Below are positions 1 to 7,208 of a DNA stretch of 64,000 nt, in pieces. A program made the position numbers and the translations under genes. Where the stretch lies: the NCBI GenBank assembly GCA_964596345.1, contig CAZQSZ010000007.1, positions 305,029 to 369,028 on the forward strand, written 5' to 3'. This stretch comes from CADEDV01 sp964596345 (GTDB taxonomy: Bacteria > Bacteroidota > Bacteroidia > Chitinophagales > Chitinophagaceae). Positions within the stretch are counted from its first letter, which is position 1. Each line of letters opens with the position of its first letter. The notes beneath the pieces were generated by a model, which was given only the letters and a program-made list of their open reading frames with translations, searched no databases and was not told the origin of the DNA.

Positions 1-1
1 G

Positions 2-1021
2 TGCGGCAACGTGGTGGTATGGAAACCGGCCAATACACAGGTGTATGCAGCGCAAATGACGATGCGTATTTTAAAAGAGGCCGGTTTACCCGATGGTGTG
101 ATCAATCTGATTTATGTGGATGGACCGACGATCGGTAAAGTTTGTTTCAATCACCGTGATTTTGCCGGGGTTCATTTTACCGGGTCAACCGGTGTGTTCA
201 ATAATATGTGGGAGACGATCGGGAAGAATATGGCGAATTATAAATCGTACCCAAGAATAGTGGGAGAGACAGGCGGTAAGGATTTTGTGCTGGCGCATAA
301 AAGTGCCGATCCTGATGTGGTGGCAACAGCCTTGCTGCGGGGTGCCTTTGAATTCCAGGGACAGAAATGTTCGGCGGCATCAAGGGCTTATATTCCTTCA
401 AACATTGCCGAAGAAGTGAAGAAGAAACTCATTGCCGGGGTAAAGAGTTTCAAAATGGGTACCGTGGAAGACTTTTCCAATTTTATCAATGCAGTGATTG
501 ATGAGAAGAGTTTCAATAACATTAAGCGATACATTGATAACGCAAAGAAAGATCCCAAAGCTGAGATTTGGGTGGGTGGTAAATGCGACAGTAAAGATGG
601 CTGGTTTGTGCAGCCAACGATCATTGAAGCAAAGAAACCGGATTATGTAACGATGTGCGAAGAGATCTTCGGGCCGGTGCTCACCGTTTATATTTACCCC
701 GCTAACAGTTTTGAAAAGGCATTGGAGTTAGTAGATACGACATCTCCGTACGCTTTGACTGGTTCTATCATAGCTACCGACAGGGCGGCTGTTGAATTGG
801 CAACTAACAAACTCAGGAATGCAGCGGGTAATTTTTATATCAACGATAAACCAACCGGTGCAGTAGTAGGGCAACAACCCTTTGGTGGTGCCAGGGCCTC
901 CGGTACTAATGATAAAGCAGGAAGTATTTTGAATTTGTATCGCTGGTTAAGTGCAAGAACGATCAAAGAGACCTTTAACCCGCCAACGGATTACCGTTAT
1001 CCTTTTATGCAGGAGAAATAA
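2..1021 (+). CDS. pruA: L-glutamate gamma-semialdehyde (P5C) dehydrogenase, 5'-truncated
   Basis: An NAD-dependent aldehyde dehydrogenase that oxidises glutamate semialdehyde/P5C to glutamate, the last step of proline catabolism. The reading frame is already open at the window edge (C-G-N before VVVWKPA, the usual cofactor-loop motif), so roughly the first 200 of about 540 residues are missing; the GTG at 11 is not a start. Visible landmarks are FTGSTGVF, the general-base Glu in GETGGKD, the nucleophile Cys in GQKCSAASR and the EEIFGPV motif. The GETGGKD context and the PFGGARASGTNDKAG C-terminal motif fit the long stand-alone P5C dehydrogenase group. No promoter or partner gene (proline dehydrogenase) is visible. 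Family call is firm; only the N-terminus is unknown. Confidence 0.95.
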   Translation, partial: CGNVVVWKPANTQVYAAQMTMRILKEAGLPDGVINLIYVDGPTIGKVCFNHRDFAGVHFTGSTGVFNNMWETIGKNMANYKSYPRIVGETGGKDFVLAHKSADPDVVATALLRGAFEFQGQKCSAASRAYIPSNIAEEVKKKLIAGVKSFKMGTVEDFSNFINAVIDEKSFNNIKRYIDNAKKDPKAEIWVGGKCDSKDGWFVQPTIIEAKKPDYVTMCEEIFGPVLTVYIYPANSFEKALELVDTTSPYALTGSIIATDRAAVELATNKLRNAAGNFYINDKPTGAVVGQQPFGGARASGTNDKAGSILNLYRWLSARTIKETFNPPTDYRYPFMQEK

Positions 1022-1134
1022 ATTTTGTTTATTTTTTGGTGAAGGTTTTAGATATTGACATTTCGCAAGAAGAAGGATTCATATAAGAAGTAGATTGCAA
1101 TTCAAAATGAAGGAATGAATTACAAACCTTTTAA

Positions 1135-1686
1135 ATGCGGTACATGTATAAACCTTTTTTGCTTGCCCTCTGTTTTTTGACGTTAACAGCAAATGCACAG
1201 ATCAGCCAGGGAAATATATTAGCAGGAGGTGCTGTTTCTTTTACATCCCAGAAATACTCAGGTGGGGGCAGCAGTACCAATGTACTGCATATCATGCCGG
1301 ATGCGGGTTATTTTATTGCTGATAAAATGGCCGGCGGCATCCGTGCATCGTTTACCAATTACAGCGATGCGGGTGACAGTTACCGTGACCTGCTGATCGG
1401 GCCTTTTGCCCGGTATTATTTTTTACCCGTGGCACAAAAGACCAATATTTTCCTGGAGGGAAGTTTTGTAGCCGGTATCCAGAAATATGATGGCTTTGAT
1501 GCGGAAAGTAAATCACAGTTTGGTTTTTCGGCAGGGCCGGCTTTTTTCCTGAACCCCCATGTGGCCGTGGAAGCAACCCTGAACTGGAGTTCGCTGAAAT
1601 ACAAAGGTGATAATGGCCGTTTCAATACGTTCGGGCTGGCCATCGGCTTCCAGGTACATCTCCATGGCAAAAAGCAAAAGAAATGA
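1135..1686 (+). CDS. Small outer-membrane beta-barrel protein
   Basis: A 183-residue secreted protein with a signal peptide (hydrophobic FLLALCFLTL, cleavage likely after ANA before QISQG) followed by alternating beta-strand segments rich in Gly and aromatic residues and ending GFQVHLHGKKQKK. This is the look of an 8-stranded outer-membrane barrel of the OmpW/OMP_b-brl type. The ATG at 1144 is an equally good start. The stop codon TGA lies 42 bp before the likely pyrR start, so the two may share a transcript. The TTGACA at 1055-1060 is not accepted as a promoter because Bacteroidota sigma factors use a different signal. Substrate or role cannot be read from the sequence. Confidence 0.7.
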   Translation: MRYMYKPFLLALCFLTLTANAQISQGNILAGGAVSFTSQKYSGGGSSTNVLHIMPDAGYFIADKMAGGIRASFTNYSDAGDSYRDLLIGPFARYYFLPVAQKTNIFLEGSFVAGIQKYDGFDAESKSQFGFSAGPAFFLNPHVAVEATLNWSSLKYKGDNGRFNTFGLAIGFQVHLHGKKQKK

Positions 1687-1728
1687 GTGGTTGAAAATGG
1701 AGCCAGCTTTCTTATTTTTATACAAATT

Positions 1729-2247
1729 TTGAAGCTAGTGAGACCGATCCTTTCTGAACAGCAACTGGGCATTACGATCAAACGGCTGGCGCACCAGGTA
1801 TTGGAAAATAACAGCGACCTTGAAAATACAGTGATCATCGGGTTGCAGCCAAGAGGTATATTTCTATCGGATAGGATCGTGGAAGAAATGCAAAAGGAAA
1901 TGCCCGGTACAACTATTCAGTATGGTAAATTAGATATCACTTTTTACCGGGATGATATCCGCCAGCAATTGCATGTGGCCAACCGGACCGATATTCCTTT
2001 TTCTATCGAAAATAAAAGAGTGGTGCTGATCGATGATGTGCTTTACACCGGCCGCACCATCAGGGCAGCACTGGATGCACTGCTTGATTTTGGCAGACCA
2101 GGGAAAGTGGAATTATGTGTTCTCATTGACCGCAGGTTCAGCCGCCAGTTACCCATTCAGCCTGATTATACCGGTAAATCCATTGACTCCATCATCTCGC
2201 AAAAGGTGAAAGTGGAATGGGATAAGAAAGAGGTGATCTTGTATTAA
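1729..2247 (+). CDS. pyrR: PyrR: uracil phosphoribosyltransferase / pyrimidine regulator
   Basis: A type I phosphoribosyltransferase whose PRPP-binding loop reads VVLIDDVLYTGRT, the PyrR signature; the upstream GLQPRG motif also fits. In other bacteria PyrR binds pyr mRNA to control attenuation and also makes UMP from uracil; which job it does here is not shown by the sequence. The frame is open back to a GTG at 1687, but that gives an unnatural hydrophobic extension; TTG at 1729 (MKLVRPILSEQQL) or GTG at 1738 matches the family N-terminus better. It precedes pyrB by 102 bp, the usual pyrR-pyrB order. No PyrR-binding anti-antiterminator was recognised in the pyrB leader. Confidence 0.9.
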   Translation: MKLVRPILSEQQLGITIKRLAHQVLENNSDLENTVIIGLQPRGIFLSDRIVEEMQKEMPGTTIQYGKLDITFYRDDIRQQLHVANRTDIPFSIENKRVVLIDDVLYTGRTIRAALDALLDFGRPGKVELCVLIDRRFSRQLPIQPDYTGKSIDSIISQKVKVEWDKKEVILY

Positions 2248-2349
2248 GTATAGTCTGTACTTGTAATTAGGAATGGGGAATTTGTACAATCTGTCTACTC
2301 CAAAATCCAAATTCCATAATTCCTTTGTTTCCCCTAATTTCGCTTTTTA

Positions 2350-3279
2350 ATGCAACTATCCACTCGACATCTGCTCGGCATTAAAGACCTCAACAGGCAA
2401 GACATCTCCCTTATTTTACAGACCGCAGAACAATTCAAAGAAGTTTTACAACGACCGGTAAAGAAAGTTCCGTCCTTACGGGATGTGGTGATCGTTAACC
2501 TGTTTTTCGAGAATTCCACCCGGACGAGGATTTCTTTTGAACTGGCGGAAAAACGTTTATCTGCTGATACGGTCAATTTTACCGCTTCTGCCTCGTCCGT
2601 TGCGAAAGGTGAAACACTGTTAGATACGGTCAACAATATCTTGTCCATGAAAGTGGATATGGTGGTGATGCGGCACAGTGCCAGCGGTGCCCCGCATTTT
2701 TTGGCCAAACATATTCCGGCTGCTATCATCAACGCCGGTGATGGCATTAATGAACACCCGACACAGGGTTTGCTGGATGCCTTTTCGATCAAGGAAAGAA
2801 CAGGCAGCCTGGAAGGAAGAAAAGTCGCCATTATTGGTGATATCATGCACAGCCGGGTGGCGCAGAGCAATATTTATTTATTGAAAAAAATGGGAGCTGA
2901 AGTGGTGGTCTGTGGCCCGCCCACCCTGATCCCCAAATATATCAGTGAAGCACTGGGTGTGAGTGTAAGTTATAACCTGAAAGAAACCTTAGAATGGTGT
3001 GATGTGGCCAATGTGCTGCGTATACAATTAGAGCGGCAAAACCAGGTGCTGTTCTCTTCACTTCGTGAGTATAACCTGGCCTATGGTATCAGCCGGAAAC
3101 TGCTCGACAGCCTGCATAAAGAGATTGTCATCATGCACCCCGGACCTATTAACCGCGGTGTGGAACTGGACAGTGATGTGGCCGACAGCAAACAATCCAT
3201 TATTTTGCAGCAGGTAGAAAATGGAGTGGCCGTCAGGATGGCGGTATTGTATCTTTTATCCAACCAGAACAAAGCATAA
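2350..3279 (+). CDS. pyrB: Aspartate carbamoyltransferase catalytic subunit
   Basis: Makes carbamoyl-aspartate from carbamoyl phosphate and aspartate, the committed step of UMP synthesis, in the cytoplasm. The 309-residue length is typical. The carbamoyl-phosphate loop STRTR is at residues 56-60, HPTQ at 136-139, and the aspartate-side motif HPGPINRG near the C-terminus. No pyrI regulatory subunit follows, so it probably acts as a catalytic trimer or in a non-E. coli assembly. It follows pyrR, and pyrE is 1.7 kb downstream, but coaD, a thioesterase and an opposite-strand NUDIX gene lie between. The family call is secure. Confidence 0.97.
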   Translation: MQLSTRHLLGIKDLNRQDISLILQTAEQFKEVLQRPVKKVPSLRDVVIVNLFFENSTRTRISFELAEKRLSADTVNFTASASSVAKGETLLDTVNNILSMKVDMVVMRHSASGAPHFLAKHIPAAIINAGDGINEHPTQGLLDAFSIKERTGSLEGRKVAIIGDIMHSRVAQSNIYLLKKMGAEVVVCGPPTLIPKYISEALGVSVSYNLKETLEWCDVANVLRIQLERQNQVLFSSLREYNLAYGISRKLLDSLHKEIVIMHPGPINRGVELDSDVADSKQSIILQQVENGVAVRMAVLYLLSNQNKA

Positions 3280-3285
3280 TTTTTT

Positions 3286-3327
3286 GATTTTAGATTTGCT
3301 GATCATGGTTACGATAAATCTAAAATC
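3286..3327. repeat. 12-bp perfect inverted repeat between pyrB and coaD
   Basis: GATTTTAGATTT (3286-3297) is exactly complementary to AAATCTAAAATC (3316-3327), with an 18-bp loop. The flanking bases continue as low-complexity AATCTGAAAT-like steps up to the coaD start. There is no U-tract after it, so it is not a classical terminator. Its left arm contains the candidate coaD -7 box. Confidence 0.5.
3291..3298 (+). promoter_or_regulatory. Candidate -7 box for coaD (TAGATTTG)
   Basis: A perfect match to the Bacteroidota -7 consensus TAnnTTTG, 51 bp before the coaD start. No TTG -33 element sits at a suitable distance, and the box lies inside an inverted repeat, so support is moderate. Confidence 0.4.
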
Positions 3328-3349
3328 CCCATCTGAAATCTGAAATGCC

Positions 3350-3817
3350 ATGCGAATATGTCTTTTCCCCGGAACCTTTGATCCATTAACCCTGGGTCAT
3401 GTTGATATTATCAACCGGGCCATCCCATTATTTGATAAGATCGTGGTGGGTATTGGCCTCAATGCCGCTAAGGCACCGATGTTCACGGCAGAACAACGTT
3501 TGCAATGGATCAGGGATATTTACAAAGATGAGGAAAGGGTGGAAGGAGCGATCTATGAAGGATTAACCATTGATTATTGCAAAAAGATCGGGGCGCATTT
3601 TATTCTCCGGGGCATCCGCTACGTCAGTGATTTTGAATACGAGAAAACAATCGCTGATGCCAACCGTACGCTGGATAAAAATATTGAGACCGTATTCCTC
3701 ACCGGCGAACCGAAATATACCTCCGTCGCCTCCACGATCGTCCGGGATATCATCCGCAATGGCGGTAATGCAGCTCCGTTCTTACCGGATATTGTTGCAA
3801 AATCAGTTTTAAAATAA
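3350..3817 (+). CDS. coaD: Phosphopantetheine adenylyltransferase
   Basis: Transfers AMP from ATP to 4'-phosphopantetheine, the fourth step of coenzyme A synthesis. At 155 residues it is the normal CoaD length. It shows GTFDPLTLGH (the nucleotidyltransferase TxGH motif) at the N-terminus, LRGIRYVSDFEYE in the middle and TSVASTIVRD, the ISSTxxR-type ATP motif, near the end. The next gene, a hotdog thioesterase, starts 4 bp after the stop, which suggests translational coupling and co-transcription. Confidence 0.97.
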   Translation: MRICLFPGTFDPLTLGHVDIINRAIPLFDKIVVGIGLNAAKAPMFTAEQRLQWIRDIYKDEERVEGAIYEGLTIDYCKKIGAHFILRGIRYVSDFEYEKTIADANRTLDKNIETVFLTGEPKYTSVASTIVRDIIRNGGNAAPFLPDIVAKSVLK

Positions 3818-3821
3818 GTAT

Positions 3822-4253
3822 ATGTCCATCTGGTTTGATCAAACACTGACCCTGGAGAAAATGAACATATTGGGTAACGGAACGATGAGTGAACATATCG
3901 GCATTGAATGGCTGGAATTGGGGAATGATTTTCTGAAAGCAAAAATGCCTGTAGATCATCGTACCCGGCAACCCTATGGATTATTACACGGCGGTGCTTC
4001 CTGTGTATTAGCGGAAACACTGGGTAGTGTGGCTTCTGCATTGTTCGTTGATCATACCAAATTTTATTGTGTGGGCTTAGAGATCAATGCCAACCATATA
4101 CGGAGTGCAAAGGAGGGATATGTAACAGGTATCTGTATGCCATTACATACCGGCAACAGCACCCATGTCTGGGATATCAGGATCTATGATGAAAAAGAAA
4201 AACTGGTTTGTGTCAGCCGGCTGACCGTGGCCGTGTTGCCACGAAAGAGCTGA
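3822..4253 (+). CDS. Hotdog-fold acyl-CoA thioesterase (PaaI/MenI-like)
   Basis: A 143-residue protein with the PaaI/YdiI layout: IGIEWLELG at the start, the substrate-loop motif QPYGLLHGGASCVLAETLGS (the HGG motif with Glu in the following helix), and strands ending VSRLTVAVLP. Members hydrolyse acyl-CoA thioesters, such as DHNA-CoA in menaquinone synthesis or phenylacetyl-CoA-type esters; the substrate cannot be told here. It sits 4 bp after coaD, a CoA biosynthesis gene, so a CoA-related role is consistent. Its TGA abuts the stop codon of the opposite-strand NUDIX gene with no base between. Confidence 0.88.
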   Translation: MSIWFDQTLTLEKMNILGNGTMSEHIGIEWLELGNDFLKAKMPVDHRTRQPYGLLHGGASCVLAETLGSVASALFVDHTKFYCVGLEINANHIRSAKEGYVTGICMPLHTGNSTHVWDIRIYDEKEKLVCVSRLTVAVLPRKS

Positions 4254-4925
4254 TCAATACGCTAAGAAAAGTTTCAGTACATCCACCACCGAGGGGAAAG
4301 AGTTCTTAAAATAAGGTTCCAGCGCATCTGCTGCCACCCATTTTGTTTCCTGTATATCTTCTTCCGTTTGCGGCACCAGTTCCTGTTGTCCTTTTACTTT
4401 CATACTGTACCAATGCGACTCTTTCAGTATGAATTTCGTGCCTTCATGATACGTATGGTAAGTGATCAGCAAAGGTTCCACCAGTTGTGCCTGTTTCAAT
4501 CCTGTTTCTTCCTCCACTTCCCGCACGGCACAATCTTCCAGTGATTCACCTTTATCTAATTTACCCTTGGGCAGATCCCATTTCCCCCGGCGGAAAATCA
4601 GCAGCAGTTCCCCCTTTTCATTCTGTACAATGCCACCAGCGGCCTGCAGAAAAGTGAATTTTTTAAAGAACGCTTTTTTCAGGGCCTCCAGGTCGGGGTG
4701 AATAAAAACGCCGGCATGTACTTTTTCCAGTTGCATTTCATGGATCATTGACTTCACCGTATGCGGATCCAGTTCATCAATAAAAACGGCATCATCATGA
4801 TGCAGGAATGGCTCAATGGTTTCATCCACGGTATCGCAGAGAAAGAGAGGCTTGTCGCTGAAGAATATTTTGATGTACATAATATGAGGATAAAAGTTAT
4901 TGCCTGTTTCGTTGTTCATTTTCAT
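4254..4925 (-). CDS. NUDIX hydrolase with extended N-terminus
   Basis: A 223-residue protein whose C-terminal half carries a complete Nudix box (G121 through L143, with the REVEEETG core) that binds the metal for pyrophosphate hydrolysis of a nucleoside diphosphate-X. The first 90 residues are an extra domain (FSDKPLFLCD... VHAGVFIHPDL) seen in a Bacteroidota NUDIX subgroup of unknown substrate. Start alternatives are the ATG at 4919 and MYIKIFF at 4880; the latter begins the predicted fold directly. It runs divergently from pyrE and is tail-to-tail with the thioesterase gene. Confidence 0.88.
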   Translation of the reverse strand: MKMNNETGNNFYPHIMYIKIFFSDKPLFLCDTVDETIEPFLHHDDAVFIDELDPHTVKSMIHEMQLEKVHAGVFIHPDLEALKKAFFKKFTFLQAAGGIVQNEKGELLLIFRRGKWDLPKGKLDKGESLEDCAVREVEEETGLKQAQLVEPLLITYHTYHEGTKFILKESHWYSMKVKGQQELVPQTEEDIQETKWVAADALEPYFKNSFPSVVDVLKLFLAY

Positions 4926-4943
4926 ATTGTCACATTATCAAAT

Positions 4944-4951
4944 TAGTTTTG
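4944..4951 (+). promoter_or_regulatory. Candidate -7 box for pyrE (TAGTTTTG)
   Basis: A perfect TAnnTTTG ending 4 bp before the pyrE ATG. A -7 element here would place the transcript start at or within the ATG, implying a leaderless or nearly leaderless mRNA. A TTG at 4927-4929 is too close (14 bp) for the usual -33 spacing. Confidence 0.5.
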
Positions 4952-4955
4952 TTCC

Positions 4956-5591
4956 ATGACAAATGAAAAAGCTGTTGCTGAAAAATTACTTCAAGTTAAT
5001 GCAGTTCAATTAAATCCGGCACAACCCTTTACCTGGGCCAGTGGCTGGAAGAGCCCGATCTATTGCGACAACCGGAAAGTATTATCCTTTCCCTATGTCA
5101 GAGATTTTATCAAGTCGGAAATGTGCAATGTGGTTTTTGAAAAATTCCCGGATGCGGAATTGCTGGCCGGTGTGGCCACCGCAGGTATTGCCTGGGGTGC
5201 GATGGCGGCTGACCAGTTAAAACTGCCTTATATCTACGTAAGGCCTAAACCTAAGGAACACGGGTTAGGTAACCAGGTAGAAGGATCTTTTGAAAAGGGG
5301 CAAAAGACCATTGTAATAGAAGACCTGGTCTCCACCGGGAAGAGCAGCCTGCAGGTAGTGGATGTGCTGAAAACAGCCGGGCTGGAAGTGATCGGCATGG
5401 TCTCCATTTTTACGTATGGCTTCCCTGTTGCAACGGAAGCTTTTGAAAAAGCATCATTGCCCTATTATTCGCTGACCAATTACCCGACCCTGATCGAACT
5501 GGCGTTGGAAAAAGGGATCGTGGGTGCTGACCAGCAGGATATTTTGTTAAAGTGGCGGGATGATCCTGCCCAATGGAAAGGAGTTCTGTAA
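4956..5591 (+). CDS. pyrE: Orotate phosphoribosyltransferase
   Basis: Joins orotate to PRPP to give OMP, the fifth step of pyrimidine synthesis. The 211-residue protein shows the PRPP loop TIVIEDLVSTGKSS, the orotate-site TWASGWKSPIYCDNR segment and YVRPKPKEHG, which holds the flexible-loop lysine. It is separated from pyrR/pyrB by other genes, so it appears to have its own promoter. A secreted metal-binding protein gene follows after 24 bp and is probably co-transcribed. Confidence 0.97.
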   Translation: MTNEKAVAEKLLQVNAVQLNPAQPFTWASGWKSPIYCDNRKVLSFPYVRDFIKSEMCNVVFEKFPDAELLAGVATAGIAWGAMAADQLKLPYIYVRPKPKEHGLGNQVEGSFEKGQKTIVIEDLVSTGKSSLQVVDVLKTAGLEVIGMVSIFTYGFPVATEAFEKASLPYYSLTNYPTLIELALEKGIVGADQQDILLKWRDDPAQWKGVL

Positions 5592-5615
5592 ATTGCTTTT
5601 ATTAAATCATACCGC

Positions 5616-6008
5616 ATGAAGAAACTATTTCTTGTCGCCGCCATCAGTATGGCTTTTGTTTCAACAGTATTGGCACAAACCAAGGCATCGCTGACCGCTA
5701 AGATCAAAACACCGACAGCACAATGTGAGGCCTGTAAGAACAGGATCGAGACCTACCTGAAACGCTATGATGGTGTTACGTTCATCAATGTCAACTTCCG
5801 GAAAGGCGAAACACAGGTCAAATACCTGACCGACAGGATCAATATCGAAGAGATTAAAACAGCGATTGCCAATGCTGGTTATGATGCAGATGATGTGCCG
5901 GCCACGGAAGATGCATATAACCGCTTGCCGAGAACCTGTAAAAAATTTGAAGACGGAGGTGGGCATCCCAAACCCAAAGTGCCACCACCTGCTCCTCCTC
6001 AACAATAA
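5616..6008 (+). CDS. Secreted HMA-domain protein with CxxC metal site
   Basis: A 130-residue exported protein: signal peptide ending VLA-QT, then a single heavy-metal-associated fold (about residues 25-95) with the CEAC motif that binds Cu(I) or similar thiophilic metal, and a Pro-rich tail (KPKVPPPAPPQQ). An extra Cys lies in LPRTCKKFEDGGGH, and a His is nearby, which could add ligands. No P-type ATPase is near, so it is not an obvious transporter partner. It follows pyrE by 24 bp and is followed by a strong terminator. The proline tail may be an unstructured spacer. Confidence 0.82.
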   Translation: MKKLFLVAAISMAFVSTVLAQTKASLTAKIKTPTAQCEACKNRIETYLKRYDGVTFINVNFRKGETQVKYLTDRINIEEIKTAIANAGYDADDVPATEDAYNRLPRTCKKFEDGGGHPKPKVPPPAPPQQ

Positions 6009-6018
6009 AAGAAATTAT

Positions 6019-6042
6019 AACCGGTCGCTGACCGGTTTTTTT
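6019..6042 (+). terminator. Rho-independent terminator after the HMA gene
   Basis: AACCGGT (6019-6025) pairs with ACCGGTT (6031-6037) around a 5-nt loop, followed by a run of T to 6042. It ends the pyrE-HMA transcript. Confidence 0.9.
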
Positions 6043-6068
6043 GTGCCTTGCTGATCAGTATTTACTTT

Positions 6069-6101
6069 AACCCTCCAAGGGTTTATAACTCTTGGAGGGT
6101 T
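6069..6101. repeat. Palindromic intergenic repeat AACCCTCCAAG / CTTGGAGGGTT
   Basis: A perfect 11-bp inverted repeat with an 11-bp loop between two convergent genes. The loop begins GGGTT, so the left arm plus loop nearly repeats the motif again (AACCCTCCAAGGGTT). No U-tract follows on either strand, so it looks more like an interspersed palindromic element than a standard terminator. Confidence 0.6.
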
Positions 6102-6115
6102 AAATATTACCTTTA

Positions 6116-6559
6116 TCAGTACTTGATCAGCAAGGTATCCGTATACTTAATAGGGATCGTTTTGTAAAACCCTGACCGGCCTACCCGGGCTTTACCTTCC
6201 ACTCTTACATGGGATTCTTTGCCTGTAAAAGCCTTCCGGGTCTGTTCCATCAATAATAAGGTTTTGGCCTGGCCACTCAGCGGCAGTAAAAAGGCCGACC
6301 TGGCCGGGATCTTTACCGGTTCGGTATTGGAAAAATGTCCAAGAAAGCTGCTGTCCAGATAGAGATCGCAATCAAGGGTCTTTAGTTTCAGTCCAAAATT
6401 GTTCGCATTGGTGAACCGGAGGTCGGCTGAAAGGTCGGTCTCCGACAGGTTCAGTTTACCGATCTTCAGGTTTTCCACATTTTCAAAGACAGGTTCTTTT
6501 ACATCATTACAGGATGCGAATAGGAAAACTACGAGGAGGGAGAGAAGAGGCATTTTCAT
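6116..6559 (-). CDS. LEA-type (LEA_2/WHy-like) lipoprotein
   Basis: The start chosen, ATG at 6559, gives MKMPLLSLLVVFLFASC, a complete lipoprotein signal with lipobox FASC; longer frames back to 6628 bury this signal. The mature part (FENVENLKIGKLNLSETDLSADLRFTNANNFGLKLKTLD...) matches the LEA14-like pattern of a beta-sandwich with an N-x-N-x-[FY]GL motif. Such proteins in Bacteroidota are envelope lipoproteins of unknown role. The gene is monocistronic and faces the pyrE-HMA transcript. Confidence 0.75.
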   Translation of the reverse strand: MKMPLLSLLVVFLFASCNDVKEPVFENVENLKIGKLNLSETDLSADLRFTNANNFGLKLKTLDCDLYLDSSFLGHFSNTEPVKIPARSAFLLPLSGQAKTLLLMEQTRKAFTGKESHVRVEGKARVGRSGFYKTIPIKYTDTLLIKY

Positions 6560-7208
6560 GGCTAATGAAATTGAATGCAAAATAGGAGAAAGAACCGTAT
6601 TCACAGAAAATGGGGCTGTAGTAGCCATTGTTAGTTTTTTTTGTTTAACTAATATGATTAGTATTTATTCAACTTTCAAGAAAAATTGATTTATTAAAAA
6701 AGCAATCTACATAAATATTAATTATATAAATGTTAATCAATCATTTAAAAACTATATCTCGTTTTATATTTCTAAATATATTGCTTTAAAGTCCATTAGT
6801 TTTTAAGATATACAGACTTCCTTAAAAAATGTTATAAAAAATATATTAATTATTTGATTACCATAGTATAATTGGGTTTATTTGTTTTATTATATTCTAT
6901 AGATAAACAAGTATTGAAAAAAATTAATCCGAATTGGGAATTGAATCCGCCGGAGCTCCCGGAATTGGAATATGCTGCCAGGTGAAAGTGGAAAATGGCT
7001 GGAAATTAAAGCTGGTTGTTGAACCCGGAACAGGGCTTGCGAAGCTGAATGAGGCTCCGAATTAAAGCTGGCAGGGCCCTGTTAACCCACACGTTTATCC
7101 TTATTCTCCCCAAAGGTTTCTTTCTTCGGTTTGTTTTTATTAATTTGGTTTCTTCATTTCGACTGGACTTTTTTATTCGTATCACTGGACACTACTGGAC
7201 TAATTACA
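6560..7208. other. Long gene-free stretch, A+T-rich with a G+C-rich island
   Basis: About 650 bp lie between two divergent genes. Roughly 6630-6930 is extremely A+T-rich and has no credible open frame. At 6945-7085 the composition flips to G+C-rich and holds a duplicated 12-mer (AATTAAAGCTGG at 7004-7015 and 7060-7071), the palindrome CAGGGCCCTG (7072-7081), and AACAGGGC (7029-7036) complementary to GCCCTGTT (7075-7082). It probably contains the promoter and a structured leader for the giant PKD gene. No perfect TAnnTTTG box was found. A frame at 7049-7288 is judged spurious. Confidence 0.5.

Noticed and set aside
1055..1060. TTGACA resembling an E. coli -35 box
   Set aside because: No matching -10, and Bacteroidota use TTTG/TAnnTTTG promoters.
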